Below, piece by piece: positions 28,633 to 41,090 of a stretch of 64,000 nt of DNA (its first letter is position 1; each line of letters opens with the position of its first letter). The translations under genes and the position numbers were made by a program. Source of the stretch: Achatina immaculata (lineage: Eukaryota; Mollusca; Gastropoda; Stylommatophora; Achatinidae); contig CM019707.1 in NCBI GenBank assembly GCA_009760885.1, positions 30,379,687 to 30,443,686 on the forward strand, read 5' to 3'. The notes under the pieces were generated by a model. It had not been told where the DNA came from. It saw only the letters and a list, made by a program, of their open reading frames with translations, and did not search any database.

Positions 28633-29589
28633 TATCTGAATACATAGTATTTAAGTGTTTAACACTAGAAAATAATTTTTTTCTGGCCACATGTTGGTTC
28701 TCCGTTGTGCAGCGTTTCTTCAGCTCGTGCTGTCTTCAACTATATTAATATGTCAGGTATCCTAGTTTATGGCCATCTCCTGAAGTTGTCCTTCTCTTGA
28801 TATTGTTTGTCATCCATTTTTTTTTTCCGTGGCGTTTTTCCCCTTCAAATGTCGGTTTCATTCTATTATTACATGTCCTAATGTGCACATAATATTTTGT
28901 CTATTTCTGTTTTTCATTACAACTTCATTTTTGTTGTTGTTGCATTTTGTCAAGACTGTTGTTGTTTTTGTCTTATTGTTTGCGTTTCTTCGTATTTTTA
29001 ACTTTGACTTTTCTTGATCACTGGGTTGATGAGTTTTTTTTTTGCTCCTCTTCCCCTTCCCCCCCCACCTCCCCTTGTTGTCCTAGATAGTGGAATGTGC
29101 AGGCTAAGCAGTTGTGTTTTTTTTTTTTTTCATACAGGATCTCATGGTGGAAGAGTTTGGTGGTAACAGGTGTTCTCAAGAGATCTTTCAGTTTTAGCTG
29201 GTGGTTGCTAAATGGTTTACGTTGTCTTTGCCTGTTATATTGCTTGCAGTGTGGTCAACGGTCAGTTTGTGTGTTTGTTGAAGGTGGCGTGTCCCGTATT
29301 GCAGCCTGAAGATTGTACGCTGGTCTCTACAACTTCAGGTGTTGGTGTTGTCTCTGGGGTTAGGTTTTGGCAGATGTGATCTTCTGGTTGTGGTGGTAGC
29401 CAAGTGGTCTGTCCACTGCTGTTTGCAGTTGTTGTGTATAATGTGTTTTAACTGTTCTTGTGTTGATGGAGATGTGAAAGAGTGGCACGGTGGATATATT
29501 TTTTTTTTGTTAGTCTGGCAGCACGTTCATCATCTCGGGTGTCCATGTGCTCTGGTGTACTTACTGGGGCCCCCAGTCTTCATATCATA
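28633..29589. other. Spacer between inverted 25-bp arrays
   Basis: T/G-rich unique sequence with short forward frames (62-83 codons) and no recognised family. If the arrays pair, this would be the loop. Confidence 0.45.
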
Positions 29590-30816
29590 GGAGGCATGCC
29601 ACTGTTGGTGGTTGTGATGTGTTCAGTTGGTGGTAGTTGTGATGTGCTCAGATGTTAGTGGTTAGGATGTGTTCTGCTGTTAGTGGTTGTGATGTGCTCA
29701 GATGTTAGTGGTTGTGATGTGCTCAGATGTTAGTGGTTGTGATGTGTTCAGTTGGTGGTAGTTGTGATGTGCTGAGCTGTTTAGTGGTTGTGATGTGTTC
29801 AGCTGTTAGTGGTTGTGATGTGTTCAGTTGGTGGTAGTTGTGATGTTCTCAGCTGTTAGTGGCTGTGATGTGCTCATTTGTTAGTGGTTGTGATGTTCTC
29901 AGATGATAGTAGTTGTGATGTTGTCAGATGTTAGTGGTTGTGATGTTCTCAGATGTTAATTGTTGTGATTTGCTTATCTGTTAGTGGTTGTGATGTTCTC
30001 AACTGTTATTAAATGTGATGTGTTCATCTATTAGTGTTTGTGATGTTCTTAGATGTTAGCAGTTGTGATGTGCTCAGCTGTTAGTGGTTGTGATGTTCTC
30101 AGCTATTAGTGGTTGTAATGTGCTAAGATGTTAGTAGTTGTGATGTGGTCAGATGTTGGTGGTTGTGATATGCTCAGATATTAGTAGGCGATGTTCTCAG
30201 TTGTTAGTGGTTGTGATGTTCTCAGATGTTAGTAGTTATGTGTGCTCAGATTTTAGTAGTTGTGATGTGCTCGAATGTTAGTGGTTTTGACATGCTCAGA
30301 TGTTAGTAGTTATGATGTACTCATCTGTTGGTCATTGTGATGAGCTCAGATGTTAGTAGTTGTGATGTGCTGAGATGTTAGTAGTTTTGATGTGCTCATC
30401 TGTTGGTGGTTGTGATGTACTCAGCTGGTGGTGGTTGTAATGTGCTCAAATGTTAGTAGTTGCGATGTGCTCAGATGTTAGCGGTTGTGATGTGCTCAGA
30501 TGTTAGTGGTTCTGATGTGCTTAGATGTTAGTGGTTGTGATGTGTTCAGTTGTTGGTGATTGTGATGTGGTGAATTGTTGGTAGTTGTGATTTGTTGAGT
30601 TGTTGGTAGTTGTGATGTGTTCTGTTGTTGGTAGTTGTGATGTGTTCAGTTGGGGTAGTTGTGATGTGTTCAATTGTTGGTAGTTGTGATGTGTTCATTT
30701 GGTGGTAGTTGTGATGTGTTCATTTGGTGGTAGTTGTGATGTGCTCATATTTTGGTGGTTGTAATGTGCTCATCTTGTAATGTGCTCATCTTTTGGTGGT
30801 TGTAATGTACTAAACT
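29590..30816 (+). repeat. 25-bp satellite array, orientation 2, left part, about 49 copies
   Basis: Unit ATGTTAGTGGTTGTGATGTG plus CTCAG, reverse-complementary to 28105-28632. The left half uses GTTAGTGG; the right part uses GTTGGTGG/GTTGGTAG. It is interrupted at GTACTAAACT (30807-30816) by LINE C. Confidence 0.96.
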
Positions 30817-32727
30817 CAAAAGAATGGATGGATTACAGCAGGCACACTAGAACTGATAAAACAACGTAGAGAAATTAAGACACAATGGAAAGTAACAAAC
30901 AGTAACAAAGAGAAATATAAATCTTTAACAAAAGATGTATGAAGAAACATAAGAGAAGATAAAAAAAACAGTACATACAAGATTGTTGTGAAAGAATAGA
31001 AGGACATCAGAAGTGTGGAAGAGATAGTGAAATGTTTAAAGAAATGAAGACATTGACAAGAAATGTCACACCTAAGCTAAATGTAATTTGCGATGAGATG
31101 GGGAATACCTTGACACAGACGGGAAATTCTGAAAAGATGGAAGAAATATTGCAGAAGAATGTATGAAACAACTGACTGTGACAACAGAAATCAACAGTGT
31201 GAATTATTATTGGAAGAGAATGAACCCGAACTGACAATAGAAGTTTTATGGGCAATAAAGAATCTGAAAAATGATAGATCACCAGGATGTGATGAGATAA
31301 CAGCTGAACTTATTAAAGCAGGAGGAAAGGAATGTGCAACAATCTATCATGCACTATGTAAAAAGATATGGCATTCAGGTATTTGGCAAAAAGAATGGAA
31401 AATAACTATATTCATAGCACTGCCAAAAAATGGTAACCTGAAATTATGCACAAACTACAGAACTGTTGCCCTGATTAGTCATGCCAGTAAAATTCTGTTA
31501 AAATAATAATAGGTAGACTTCGTAAGAAAGTAGAAGAAGAAGTCAATATGGTCCAAGCTGGTTTCAGGCAAGGAAGAGGATCAGGAGATCATATATTCAA
31601 GATAAGATTAATAATAAAGAAATGAGGAGAGTTTAATGTGAATCTATATTTATCTTTTATATCTTTGATTCAAAGGCATTTGACTGTGTACATCACCAGA
31701 AATTTTGGGAAATAATGGAAAAAAAGTGGGATTTCCAACACATTTGATACAATTAACATCACTGCTGTATGTAATGGTGAAACGACAACTTGGTTTGACA
31801 TTAAACAATGAGTCTGATGGGGGTGCACATTGTCGCCCTACTTATTTAACTTATATACTGAAAATATAATGAGGAATGTTAGAGAAGATGTAGACAAAGA
31901 ATATTACAATGCCATAACAATTGGAGGTTATGAAATACCAGAGATTAGATATGCTGATGACACAGTATTACTGTCCACAACACGAAAAGGAAATGGAAAA
32001 CTAATTATGCCAGTCTGTAAGAACAGCGAAGAGCAAAACCTCCATCTTAATGCAAAGAAAACTAAATTGATGACAACTGAGAAAACAAATAAGGCAGCTG
32101 AATATGTAAAAATGAGGAAAAATTGGAAGAGGTGGAGAGTTTTGAATATCTTGGATCACTACTAACTAATAATGGAGATAGAGAGAAATTAAAAGGAGGA
32201 CATCTATCGCTCGTCAGAAAATAAAACAACTAAAAAAGCTGTAAAGAGGAACAGACAGAACTACAAAAAATAAGATTTTTAAGGACATGCATCTTTCCCA
32301 TCGCAACATATGCCTGTGAGACCTGGACACTTAACAAAACAGCTGAGAAACACATAAATGCCTTTGAATGTAAATGCTACAGAAGAGTTCTTCAGATATC
32401 ATGGACACAAAAAAAGAACAAATATATTCGTACTACAACAGCCTGATATTGAAGAAGGCTGGCTAGTAAAGAGGATTAAAGAGAGAAAACTTAAATATTT
32501 TGGACACATTAAACATCATGATAATTTAGAGAAGACCGTCTTGGAAGGATACATAATGGGGAAAAAGAAAGAGAGGAAGACCAAGGCGAAGATGGCTGCA
32601 AGACATCGTTGATGATCTGCAAATGGATGCATCAGCAGCAGGACATCTTGCTTACAACTGAGAGGCCTACAGGAGTGCTGTCAGGATGGCAAAGTTCCAC
32701 AAGAAACATGCAAATGAATGAATGAAT
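30817..32727 (+). mobile_element. LINE C copy 2, inserted in the 25-bp array
   Basis: Longest LINE C copy. Flanked by GTACTAAACT (30807-30816) and GTGCTAAACT (32728-32737), a 10-bp TSD with one difference, and ends in AATGAATGAAT. Stops and frameshifts throughout show it is older than the copy at 18478. No endonuclease region is present. Confidence 0.93.
31159..32612 (+). pseudogene. LINE C reverse transcriptase, broken
   Basis: RT segments lie in at least three frames: RSPGCDEITAELIKAGG and NYRTVALISHASKILLK (31159-31506); GFRQGRGSGDHIF and a SKAFDCVHHQKFW-type motif A (about 31560-31700); RYADDTVLL with the catalytic YADD (31830-32165); then KKRTNIF, LKYFGHIKHHDN (32358-32612). At least two in-frame stops and several indels. 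Together with 18478-19074 it shows LINE C had a YADD reverse transcriptase. Confidence 0.88.
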
Positions 32728-32737
32728 GTGCTAAACT

Positions 32738-33005
32738 TGTAATGTGCTCATCTGTTGATGGTTGTAATGTGCTCAACTTGTAATGTGCTCACCTGTTGGT
32801 GATTGTAGTGTGCTAAACTTGTAGTGTGCTCATATTTTAGTGGTTGTAATGTCCTCAGCTTGTAATGTGCTCATCTGTTGGTGGTGTAAAGAACTCATCT
32901 GTCGGTGGTTGCGATATGCTCAACTTGTAATGTGCTTATCTGTTGGTGGTTGTAATGTACTCACCTTGTAATGTGCTCATCTGTTGGTGGGTGCAATGTG
33001 CTTTT
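32738..33005 (+). repeat. 25-bp satellite array, orientation 2, right part
   Basis: After the LINE the array continues in divergent, partly shortened units (AACTTGTAATGTGCTCATCT plus GTTGGTGGTTG), then ends at a G-run near 33010. Confidence 0.92.
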
Positions 33006-34870
33006 TTGTGGGGGTGGGGCAGAGGTGGTTGCAGTGGGTTAAAATGGATGTCTTAAAAGAAATGTATGAGTGTGTGTGTGTGAGAGTGAGAGAGAGAGAC
33101 GCGAGTAGATAGAGGTGGAGGTTTTGTACCACTTTTCAAAAATTTCTCTCAGAGACCCAGCTTTGTGGGTGGTACATGTTTATGTCTTTCCACTGCTCTG
33201 GTGGTAGCTTGTTCTCATCTTGTATCTCCTGGCCCTTTGCTTGCATCAGTTCCACTTGCAGCTGAAGTTTTTGATCTGATTCCAAGTGAGCTGAAAGGCT
33301 TGGTTTTTGGATGTTTTTATCATCTTGTTCACGGGCACTCTATCAGCGCTTGGGGCCTTTTTTGGAGAGGGCTGTATTCTACATTATGTGTGTATTCTGC
33401 ATATCCCTCAGTTTTCTTTATTATCTTAAACGTTAATCTTCTATCAAGAGTGTTACGATTTATATAGATTACATGGCAGCGCGCCTTTAATTGCTGTTAT
33501 TTAACTGGGTATAGGAAGGGTTTATCTCGTTATATTGAAAGTGGTTTCCACCTTTTTTAGATTTCTCTGTTGATTTCTGTTTCATTTTTTTTCCATTTTT
33601 TTGTTTTTTTGTTTTGTTTTTGCTTTTGTGTGTTCAAGCTGCGTGGCATTTTTATATTTTACGTTGATCTTAACATTTATCACAATTCGGAGCCAGTTTT
33701 TGACGTATACCGCCGCAGAGCTACACATTTTTTTGTAGTGACTTTATGGACCGTCATAACTTGATCGATCACATTCCGTGCTTTGTGATATGAATAGTCA
33801 TGCCCTTCTACAGCTTTCCTGTTCTTGTATGTTTGTGAGAGTTCATCTACAGTAATCTTAGATACTGTCCGACGTGCAAAGGACTCTTGTTTTTTTGTTG
33901 AATGTCAGTTTCCCTTTTAATACGCCAACTGGAAAGCACACGTGTATACTCTGGTGCAGCTCACCTTGTGAGCACACAGCCAGCTCTCGGGCGTGCAGTC
34001 TTCCTAATGTGGTAGGTAGTCGTTTTCAGTGTTGGATTGATTTGAATGGCGACGCTATCTTCCCATCAGCCTAATCCCTTCATCGGAGAAGCCGCGTTGT
34101 TACGCTCATTAATACCATCATCATCATCCTCCATCTGAAATGGTCTTATACCTGCCAGTTTCTCTCTTCATTTTTCCTGTTGTGCAGAGTTGTGAATTAA
34201 AGATTCTGCACCAAATACTAGCTCATAGTAGCGTTATTATTATTATTACTACTACAGTACGGCTTATACTGTAGAGATACTGTAAAGGGCGTAGCTCTGT
34301 TGCTGGTCCAAGGGAGTTTCCTCATTACACTCAAGGGATGCCCGTAGGTGTTCAGCTTGTGACACCAGGGATGTCCTTGTTTTAGAAAAATGATTCCCAG
34401 CGTTGTGTTGGTTGTATATTGCACCATGATTGACCATTTAGTTGGGACTTTCATCCACTGCCCTTGGCTAGACGTAACTCCAGTGAGTCCTTCATGATGG
34501 GTGCTTTGGAGGAAATTACTTTGTGATTGATCCTCGATTTGTTGTTTGATGGATCTGTATAAATTCATTTTGTGCATTTTTTTTTGATGGAGGGCCTCTG
34601 GTTTGCCCTTGCTACTGGCTGGCCGACCTTGTCGTTTCCATGACTCCGGGCAGTATATCCATGTAACTGTTTTTTGATGTGCGATTTCTCAGTTATTTCC
34701 AACCATTCACTTCTTATGGCTTTTGTCTTCCACTTTTCTCAGTGGGCTTTGATAATCTATGATGATGGTGGGTTGGGTCCCTTTTTTCTGGGTCACCACC
34801 CATTTTAGGAAGAAAAAAAAAACTGTCATTACAGTACAGCTTATTCTAGTCCTTACAAGATACTATGGAG
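33006..34870. other. Mostly unique sequence, T-rich
   Basis: No gene, LINE or long array recognised. Contains a short TG/GA microsatellite (33066-33100) and a T-rich stretch (33580-33625). Forward frames up to 100 codons at 33165-33467 have no recognisable domain. Confidence 0.4.
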
Positions 34871-35035
34871 CAGTGGTTCTAACCATTTATTCCTCAGACC
34901 ACTCTTCTGGGCTGAGAACAGTAGTGGGTCCCTCATTAAAAAATAAAGCGATAAATAGAACCCAGATTATTTTTTTAAAAAATGAAGTCAGTTCATCTGC
35001 TGGTCTGTGAACCTCCTTGGTGCTCGTAGACCCAA
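34871..35035 (+). mobile_element. hAT-like non-autonomous element remnant, tentative
   Basis: Begins CAGTGGTTCTAACCATTTAT and has CAGACCACTC nearby, as hAT-like elements with a CAGTGGTTCTCAACC end do. Near 35009-35035 GAACCTCCTTGG and GACCCAAAGG may be its degenerate right part. No TSD seen. Confidence 0.35.
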
Positions 35036-35529
35036 AGGTAAGAGTCAGCCGATATTGAGATCCTTTGTTAAACATGGATAAATCAATCACGTGTAGTAGT
35101 GAAGTGAAATAGCGCGGAAAGATAAAATGAATAACACAGAACGTGGTAAACATTACAAGGGGTATGATATGCACAAAAAACAGCCCTCCCCCCCAAAAAA
35201 AAAAACGCGCATGTCCTGTTTGTTTACGGTCCTAACACGGGTCAAGTGTATCACTGTTCTGGGAAGGCAGGTGCAGTGTGAATGACATACATGTGACGTT
35301 AGATATCAGTTTTGATTTTCTTATGGAAACCATTGACAGAATAGTTTAAGTCACGTGTTTGATATGGGGAATGGTTTTTTTTTGGGGGGGGGGGCGCTCT
35401 TGGTACGTTGTGGTGTGGATATAAAGCATTGGTGACTGTGCTTTTAACTTCTCTTCTTCTTCGTTCGCAACTGTGCTTTTAACTAAAATAGTGTTTACTA
35501 AATATAAAGCATTGTTTACTGCAGTTTAA
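35036..35529. other. Unassigned sequence
   Basis: Holds a C-run/A-run junction (35188-35205) and a T-run/G-run junction (35377-35394). No gene recognised. Confidence 0.35.
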
Positions 35530-35900
35530 CTAAGACAGTGGTTACTGAGGTAGTCAAAAGTGGGTATAGAAATGTATTCAGGGTTAAGTGTAGATGTATA
35601 CTGAGGAATTAGTGTAGATAGGTATTCAAAGTGAGTATAGATATATACTGAGTAATGAATGTAGATAGGTATTCTGAAATGAGTGTAAGCAAGGTATCCA
35701 GAGTGAGTGTAGTTCAGAGTAGGCCATAATATTTTGTCAGAGATGGGTATTTAATGTGTGTGGATAGATAGATATTTCCTGAAGTGAATGCTTATAGGTA
35801 CTTTGAAAATGATTATAGATGAATGTTCAGAAATGATCGAGAGTGTGCATTCATAACTGAGTGTAGAAAGTTGTTCAAAGCCAGTGTAGTTCAAAATATG
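35530..35900. repeat. Degenerate minisatellite (GTGTAGATAGGTATTC), about 30-40 bp
   Basis: Loosely repeated GAGTGTAGATAGGTATTCAG-type units with many indels. Period is irregular. Confidence 0.65.
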
Positions 35901-35947
35901 TTGCAGTATTTTGTCATAGGTAGTTGGTGATTAGAATTTTCATTGTT

Positions 35948-36363
35948 CAGTCTGTCATTTGCATACCCTTGCGGAACTTTGCCTCCCGAACAGCTCTCAT
36001 GTAGACCTCTCAGTTGTAAGCAAGATGTCCTGCTGCTGATGCATCCATTTGCAGATCATCAACGATGTCTTGCAGCCATCTTCGCCATGGTCTTCCTCTC
36101 TTTTTCCCCATTATGTACCCATCCAAGACCGTCTTCTTTAAATTATCATGACGTTTAATGTGTCCAAAATATTTAAGTCTTCTCTGTTTAGTCCTCTTTA
36201 CTGACCAACCGTCTTCAGTATTATGTTCTTGTAGTATGGATATATGTGTTCTTTTTTGTGTCCATGATATTTGAAGAACTCTTCTGTAGCATTTACATTC
36301 AAAGGCATTTATGTGTTTCTCAGCTGTTTTGTTAAGTGTCCAGGTCTCACAGGAATATGGTGC
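35948..36363 (-). mobile_element. LINE C copy 3 (-), 5'-truncated
   Basis: Flanked by the perfect 13-bp TSD AATTTTCATTGTT (35935-35947 and 36364-36376). The minus frame 36372-36010 (120 codons) reads SCETWTLNKTAEKHINAFEC, VLQISWTQKRTH and LKYFGHIKRHDN, nearly matching the copy at 18478. The tail beside the TSD reads GACAGACTG rather than GAAT repeats. It sits immediately left of a 19-bp minisatellite. Confidence 0.94.
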
Positions 36364-36376
36364 AATTTTCATTGTT

Positions 36377-37110
36377 ATAGATGTAAGTTGCTGTTGTTGG
36401 TGTAAATTGGTGTTGCTGATGTAAATTGTTGCTGGGGTAAATTTGCTGTTAGTGATGTAAATTGCTGTAGCTGGTGTAAATTACTGTTGCTGGTGTAAAT
36501 TGTTGTTGCTAGGGTAAATTGTCGTTAGTGATGTAAATTACTGTTGCCAGTGTAAATTGCTGTTACTGATGTAAATTGCTGTCGCTGATGTAAAGTGTAG
36601 TTGCTGGGGTAAATTGTCGTTAGTGACGTAAACTGGTGTCGTTGGGGTAAATTGCCGTTAGTGATGTAAATTACTGTTGCTGGTGTAAATTGCCGTTAGT
36701 GATGTAAATTACTGTTGCTGGTGTAAATTGCTGTTGCTGATGTAAATTGTTGTTGCTGGGGTAAAATGCCGTTACTAATGTAAATTGCTGTTGCTGGGGT
36801 AAATTGCCGTTACTAATGTAAATTGCTGTTGTTGGGTAAATTGCCGTTACTAATGTAAATTGTTATTGCTTGGATAAATTGCCGTTGTAAATTGCTATTG
36901 ATGTGTAAATTTCTATTGCTGGTGTAAAATTTTATTGCAGGGGTAAATTTCCGTTACTGATGTAAATTGCTATTGCTAGCGTAAATTGTTGTTACTGGTG
37001 TAGATTGCAGTTCCTGATGTAGATTGCAAGTTACTGGTATAAATTGCAATTTAAATTGCTGCTGATGGTGTAAATTGCTGTTCCTGGTGTTAAATACTGC
37101 TACTGCTGTA
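36377..37110. repeat. 19-bp minisatellite (TGTAAATTGCTGTTGCTGG), about 38 copies
   Basis: Units TGTAAATTGCTGTTGCTGG / TGTAAATTGCCGTTAGTGA alternate irregularly; some are 18 bp. Confidence 0.93.
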
Positions 37111-37320
37111 GGGTCTCGTGGTGTACCTTTTTAAAATACTGTTACTGCTGTAAATTTCTGTTACTGCTGTAGGGTCTCGTGGTGTATCTTTGATACAGCT
37201 TTCATGTGATGCTGCAGTGAAGATTGTGAAAGACATTCATTGAGTTAAATTTAGTGAGGTGGTTTATTGTTTGTTGGCTTTATCTATAAGCGTAGACAGA
37301 AGAAATAGGTTTCTCTTTGG
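37111..37320. other. Unassigned sequence with a short duplication
   Basis: CTGCTGTAGGGTCTCGTGGTG occurs twice (about 37099 and 37166). Nothing else recognised. Confidence 0.4.
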
Positions 37321-37420
37321 CAGTGGTTCTCAGACTTTTTCCTGGCTGCCGTCCCCATGTCTTCCAGGACACAACCCAGAGCCCCTCTCCCCCCTCCCCA
37401 AAAAGGGTTTTTTTTGGGTC
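37321..37420 (+). mobile_element. hAT-like left end, tentative
   Basis: CAGTGGTTCTCAGACTTTTT at 37321 is a close match to hAT-type terminal repeats (CAGTGGTTCTCAAACTTTTT). No matching right end was found, so only the left part is annotated. Confidence 0.45.
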
Positions 37421-37659
37421 TTCTTGGTTGGTTCTGCTGCTGTTATCGCTCTCATTTTCTCTTTCTTCCCCCCCCCCCCGGCAGCGTTACTGCCACTTTG
37501 GTTACCACTGCTCCGCTTAATCACCGAATGGGAGCAGGCATCCAAGGGAGCAGCTCGTTGTCCCAAGCAGCATCTCAAGCAAAGTATGATACACAGCTCT
37601 CATTATCTAGCCGTGTCTACTGCACTGTCATTCTAGTCTATAAGTTCTTGGACGTTTCT
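37421..37659. other. Unassigned sequence
   Basis: C-run at 37470-37480; short frames on both strands without family resemblance. Confidence 0.3.
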
Positions 37660-38180
37660 CTAGGGGTTCCGATGTAGGCGGTGTGTGGCCGAAACAGGTA
37701 CATGGGGGTTATGATATATATGTGTGTCTGTGGGGTTTCAACACAGGTCTGCAGGGCTCCAAAACAAAAGTCTCTAGACGTTCCGGTATAAGTCTTTAGG
37801 GGTTCCGATACAAGTCTCAAGGGGGGGGGGGGCTTCGACAGAGGTTTCTAGGGGTTCGTTCCGATACAGGTCTCTGGGGGTTTTGACAGAGATCGATGGG
37901 GGTTTCATAGAAGTTGCCAGGAGTTCTCTAAGGGTTTCAATACAGATCTCTAAGGGTTTCGATAGATGTGGCTAGCAGTTTCATTAGTTGTCGCTAGGAG
38001 TTGCGTTACAGATTTCTAGGGATTACCATAGAGGTTGCTAGGAGTTCTGATACAGATCTCTAAGGGTTTCGACAGAGGTCGCTAGGAGTTCTGATACAGA
38101 TCTCTAGGGATTTCGACAGAGGTCGCTGTGAGTTCCGATACAGATCTCTAGGGGTTCCGATTAGGTCGCTAGATGTTCAG
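37660..38180. repeat. 44-bp minisatellite (GATACAGATCTCTA), about 12 copies
   Basis: Right part has clear 44-bp units: GATACAGATCTCTAGGGATT then TCGACAGAGGTCGCTAGGAG plus TTCC. The left part (37660-37900) is degenerate. Confidence 0.9.
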
Positions 38181-38416
38181 CGAGAGATTATGATAAAGTA
38201 TATAAATATAGTTTATAAACAGAATCACAGAGAAAAATAAATATTTGTGTTTTTGTTCAAGACACCATGAACAGTTATTAATATAATATATCACGAACAG
38301 CTTTTCTGAACAGTACAACGTAATGGCCCATCTCTGTGTGCGTATACTATCATAGATACATAGGGATGCTTTGGGAATCGTTCCGTCTTTCAAAGGAGAA
38401 AGACATGACCGTGGAC

Positions 38417-38875
38417 CAGTGTTTCCCAGCGTGGGAGATAACGCCTCCTGTGGGCGTTGGAAAGGACCAAGGGCGGTGAAAGAAAAAAGATGAAATGGGG
38501 GGGGGGGGTAGGGCAGTGGAAGAAAAGGTGGTAGTGGGGTGGGGGGGGAGGGCGTTGAGGGAAAACGAAACAGCAGACGGAAGCAGTAATAGCTCCCTTC
38601 TTAGCACTTTTCAACCTGATATTGAGAAACTTATGTCCCTACACGAAACTCATCCATCGCATTAAAAGCTGAGAAAATAATGCAGTAGGTGAGTTATGAA
38701 TGTACTTCTTCATATTGTTAAACTGGTTTGCTAGCTGAAGTTTTTAGCTGTGTAATGCATATCATAGTTTAATAGGCCGTTGTACGAGTAGTACGTTAAA
38801 CGGAAAGGGGCACGCCGAGGATGTGGCAAGGGAGAACAAGTGGGGCCGCAGCCCGAACAAGTTTGGGAAACACTG
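38417..38875. mobile_element. Non-autonomous hAT-like element (459 bp)
   Basis: Left end CAGTGTTTCCCAGC (38417) and right end GTTTGGGAAACACTG (to 38875) form a 13-bp inverted repeat CAGTGTTTCCCAR. Flanks are CCGTGGAC (38409-38416) and CCGTAGGAC (38876-38884), an 8-bp duplication with a one-base indel, the size expected for hAT. The interior is G-rich with no transposase, so it would depend on an enzyme encoded elsewhere. Confidence 0.8.
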
Positions 38876-39364
38876 CCGTAGGACAGTCTGGCTCCGACTC
38901 CCCGGCGTAGCAACCAGAGCAAGCTCTTGAGCTACGCGCAAAGAAAGAAAAGAGAAAGGAAAGAAAAAAGAGAAACGTACATGTAAATTGCACTCACATG
39001 CACTTTTTCATACAGTGCTCCATGCAGCAATGCTAATTAGCTCGCTGTAAACATGCATTGTATGGCGAATGTCAGAGCGCGGTAAAAGGAAGTATGCAAG
39101 CGTGTAATTAACTAGGAGGGGAGGAGAAAAAATCAACTCAGTGTTTGTCGACCTGAAGTGCAAGACGCTGTTAATTAGCCAAAAGACCACACGTTGTGTG
39201 TGTGTATGTGTCTGTTTTAAAAAAAACATACATAAAAATGGTTAAGGATGTGAAGAGGGACTTAGCCCTGTCCATTATCTGACCTCTTTTTTGTTTTTTT
39301 TTTGTAAATGGGTATGAGGGGTTGGTATTTTTGTATAGACTGGGTCTGGCCTTTTAAGTTCTTG
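38876..39364. other. Unassigned; possible SINE remnant at the left edge
   Basis: On the minus strand GCGTAGCTCAAGAGC (about 38928-38942) resembles a tRNA box A and GGAGTCGGAGCC a degenerate box B, so the hAT element may have landed in a SINE. The rest has a short GT run near 39192-39213 and no gene. Confidence 0.35.
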
Positions 39365-40010
39365 ATGTTGGGGTATTGATAGGCTGTGATGAAGTGACGG
39401 GTAGTTATAAGAGATGGTGAGATATAGCTGTCCATAGATAATAGGCTGTGATAGAGTGGTGGAAAGATAGACCGTGAGAGTGACGGGGCAGTTATCATAA
39501 ATGGTGAAATTTAACTGTTCTTCAATGGTAGGCTGTGATAGAGTGACGAGGCAGTTATCATAAATGGTGAAATTTAACTGTTCTTCAATGATAGGCTGTG
39601 ATAGAGTGACGGGCATTTATCAGAGTTATATCTCGCCATGAGATATAACTGTCTGTAGATGATAGGCTGCGACAGTGTGACGGGCAGATAGAATGTGATA
39701 TAGTGATGGGTAGTTATCAGAGATTGTAAAATACAACTGTCCATCGATGATAAGTTGTAATAGAGTGACGGGCATTTATCTGAGATGGTGAGATATAACT
39801 GCCCATCGATGATAGGCTGTGATAGAGTGACAGGATGTGATAGAGTGACGGGTCTGTATTTAAGAGGTGGTGAAATATAGCTGTCCATAGATGACAGACT
39901 GATAGATTGACGGGCAGTTATCAGAGCTGATTGAATAGAGCTGTCCGTTGAAGATATACTGTGATAGAGTGACCGGGCAATTATCAGAGCTGACCAAATA
40001 GAGTTGTAGA
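39365..40010. repeat. 62-bp minisatellite (ATAGGCTGTGATAGAGTGAC), about 10 copies
   Basis: Unit ATAGGCTGTGATAGAGTGAC, GGGCAGTTATCATAAATGGT, GAAATTTAACTGTTCTTCAA, TG. Same period as the array at 16536 but unrelated sequence. Confidence 0.93.
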
Positions 40011-40477
40011 GGTAGGTGTCAACTTTAAGCTAGTGCACCCCACACCAAATCCACCTCCAGGCGCGCGTATGATCTTCGCCACAGTACTGGAGTGATGAGG
40101 TGGATTTAAGAAGTAGCTCACCAACTGGCGACCAAGTTTAGCCAGAGCTTAGCACTGAAGACTTTGGTTTTCTGAATATGAAATCACCGCCCAACGACAT
40201 AGTTTCGTGTCTGTCATTTTGTTTTGTAACTATTCTGGTAACTTTTTTTTTTTGGCCGGACTGATGAATCAACCCAGGCGGTTGGTGGTGGTGGAGGTAG
40301 CGGAACAGAAAACCGACGTGGATCAGTGCGCTTTGAGTGTGTTGAGACTTTTATCTGCTGTACCGGGGTTGATGTGGTTTTGTTTTCCGTGGAGCCCTAG
40401 GGGCCTGTGTTTTATTGATCGTTTTCAGCAAACAGGTTTTGTGGTTGTTGTTTATTTGTACTTTTTTGTGTCCTCTC
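40011..40477. other. Unassigned sequence
   Basis: A forward frame (from 40207) runs into the following CT tract. No domain recognised. Confidence 0.35.
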
Positions 40478-41090
40478 TCTCTTTCTCTCCCCCCCCCCCT
40501 CTCTCTCTTTCTCTTTCAGATTCTCCACTCTTGCTTTCTGCCTTATCTCTCCGTCTCAATTTCTCTTTCTTACTCTTCTCTCTTGCTTTATGTCTCCTCT
40601 CCTTTTTTTTTCTCTTACTCTTGTTTTATAATACCTCGGTAACTACCATACTTCTCTCTTTTTTTCCTCTCCCTCATTTGTAACTGCTATAACTTTCTCC
40701 CTCCTTCCCTCTCTCTCCCTTACTCTCCTTCCCTCTCCTTCCCTCCCTCTTTCTCTCTCCCTCTCCTTCCTTCCCTCTCTCCTTCCTTCCCTCTGTCTCT
40801 CTCCCTCCCATCCTCTTTCTCTCTCCCTCCCTCCCCCTCTCTTTCTCTCTCCCTCCCTCCCCCGCCCTTACTCTTTCTCTCTTCCTCCCTCCCCCTCATT
40901 CTCCCTCCCTCTCACTTTTTCTAGCTCCTCTCTCCCCCCTCTTTCTCCTTTGCTTTGTTTCTCTCCTTTCTCGCCCTCATTCTCCCTCATTCTTCTTCTT
41001 CCCCATTCCCGTTCTCAATCTTCTCTCTTGCTTTCTCCCTCCTCTCTCTCTTTCTCTCTGACTCTCCCTCCTCTCTCTCTCTGTCTTAAA
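40478..41090. repeat. CT-rich pyrimidine tract
   Basis: TCTC, CCTCCCTC and CCTTCC repeats with few purines. Open frames inside are low-complexity artefacts. Confidence 0.93.

Noticed and set aside
37321..37660. Complete hAT element from 37321
   Set aside because: Only the left end matches; candidate CACTG sites downstream lack the rest of the inverted repeat.
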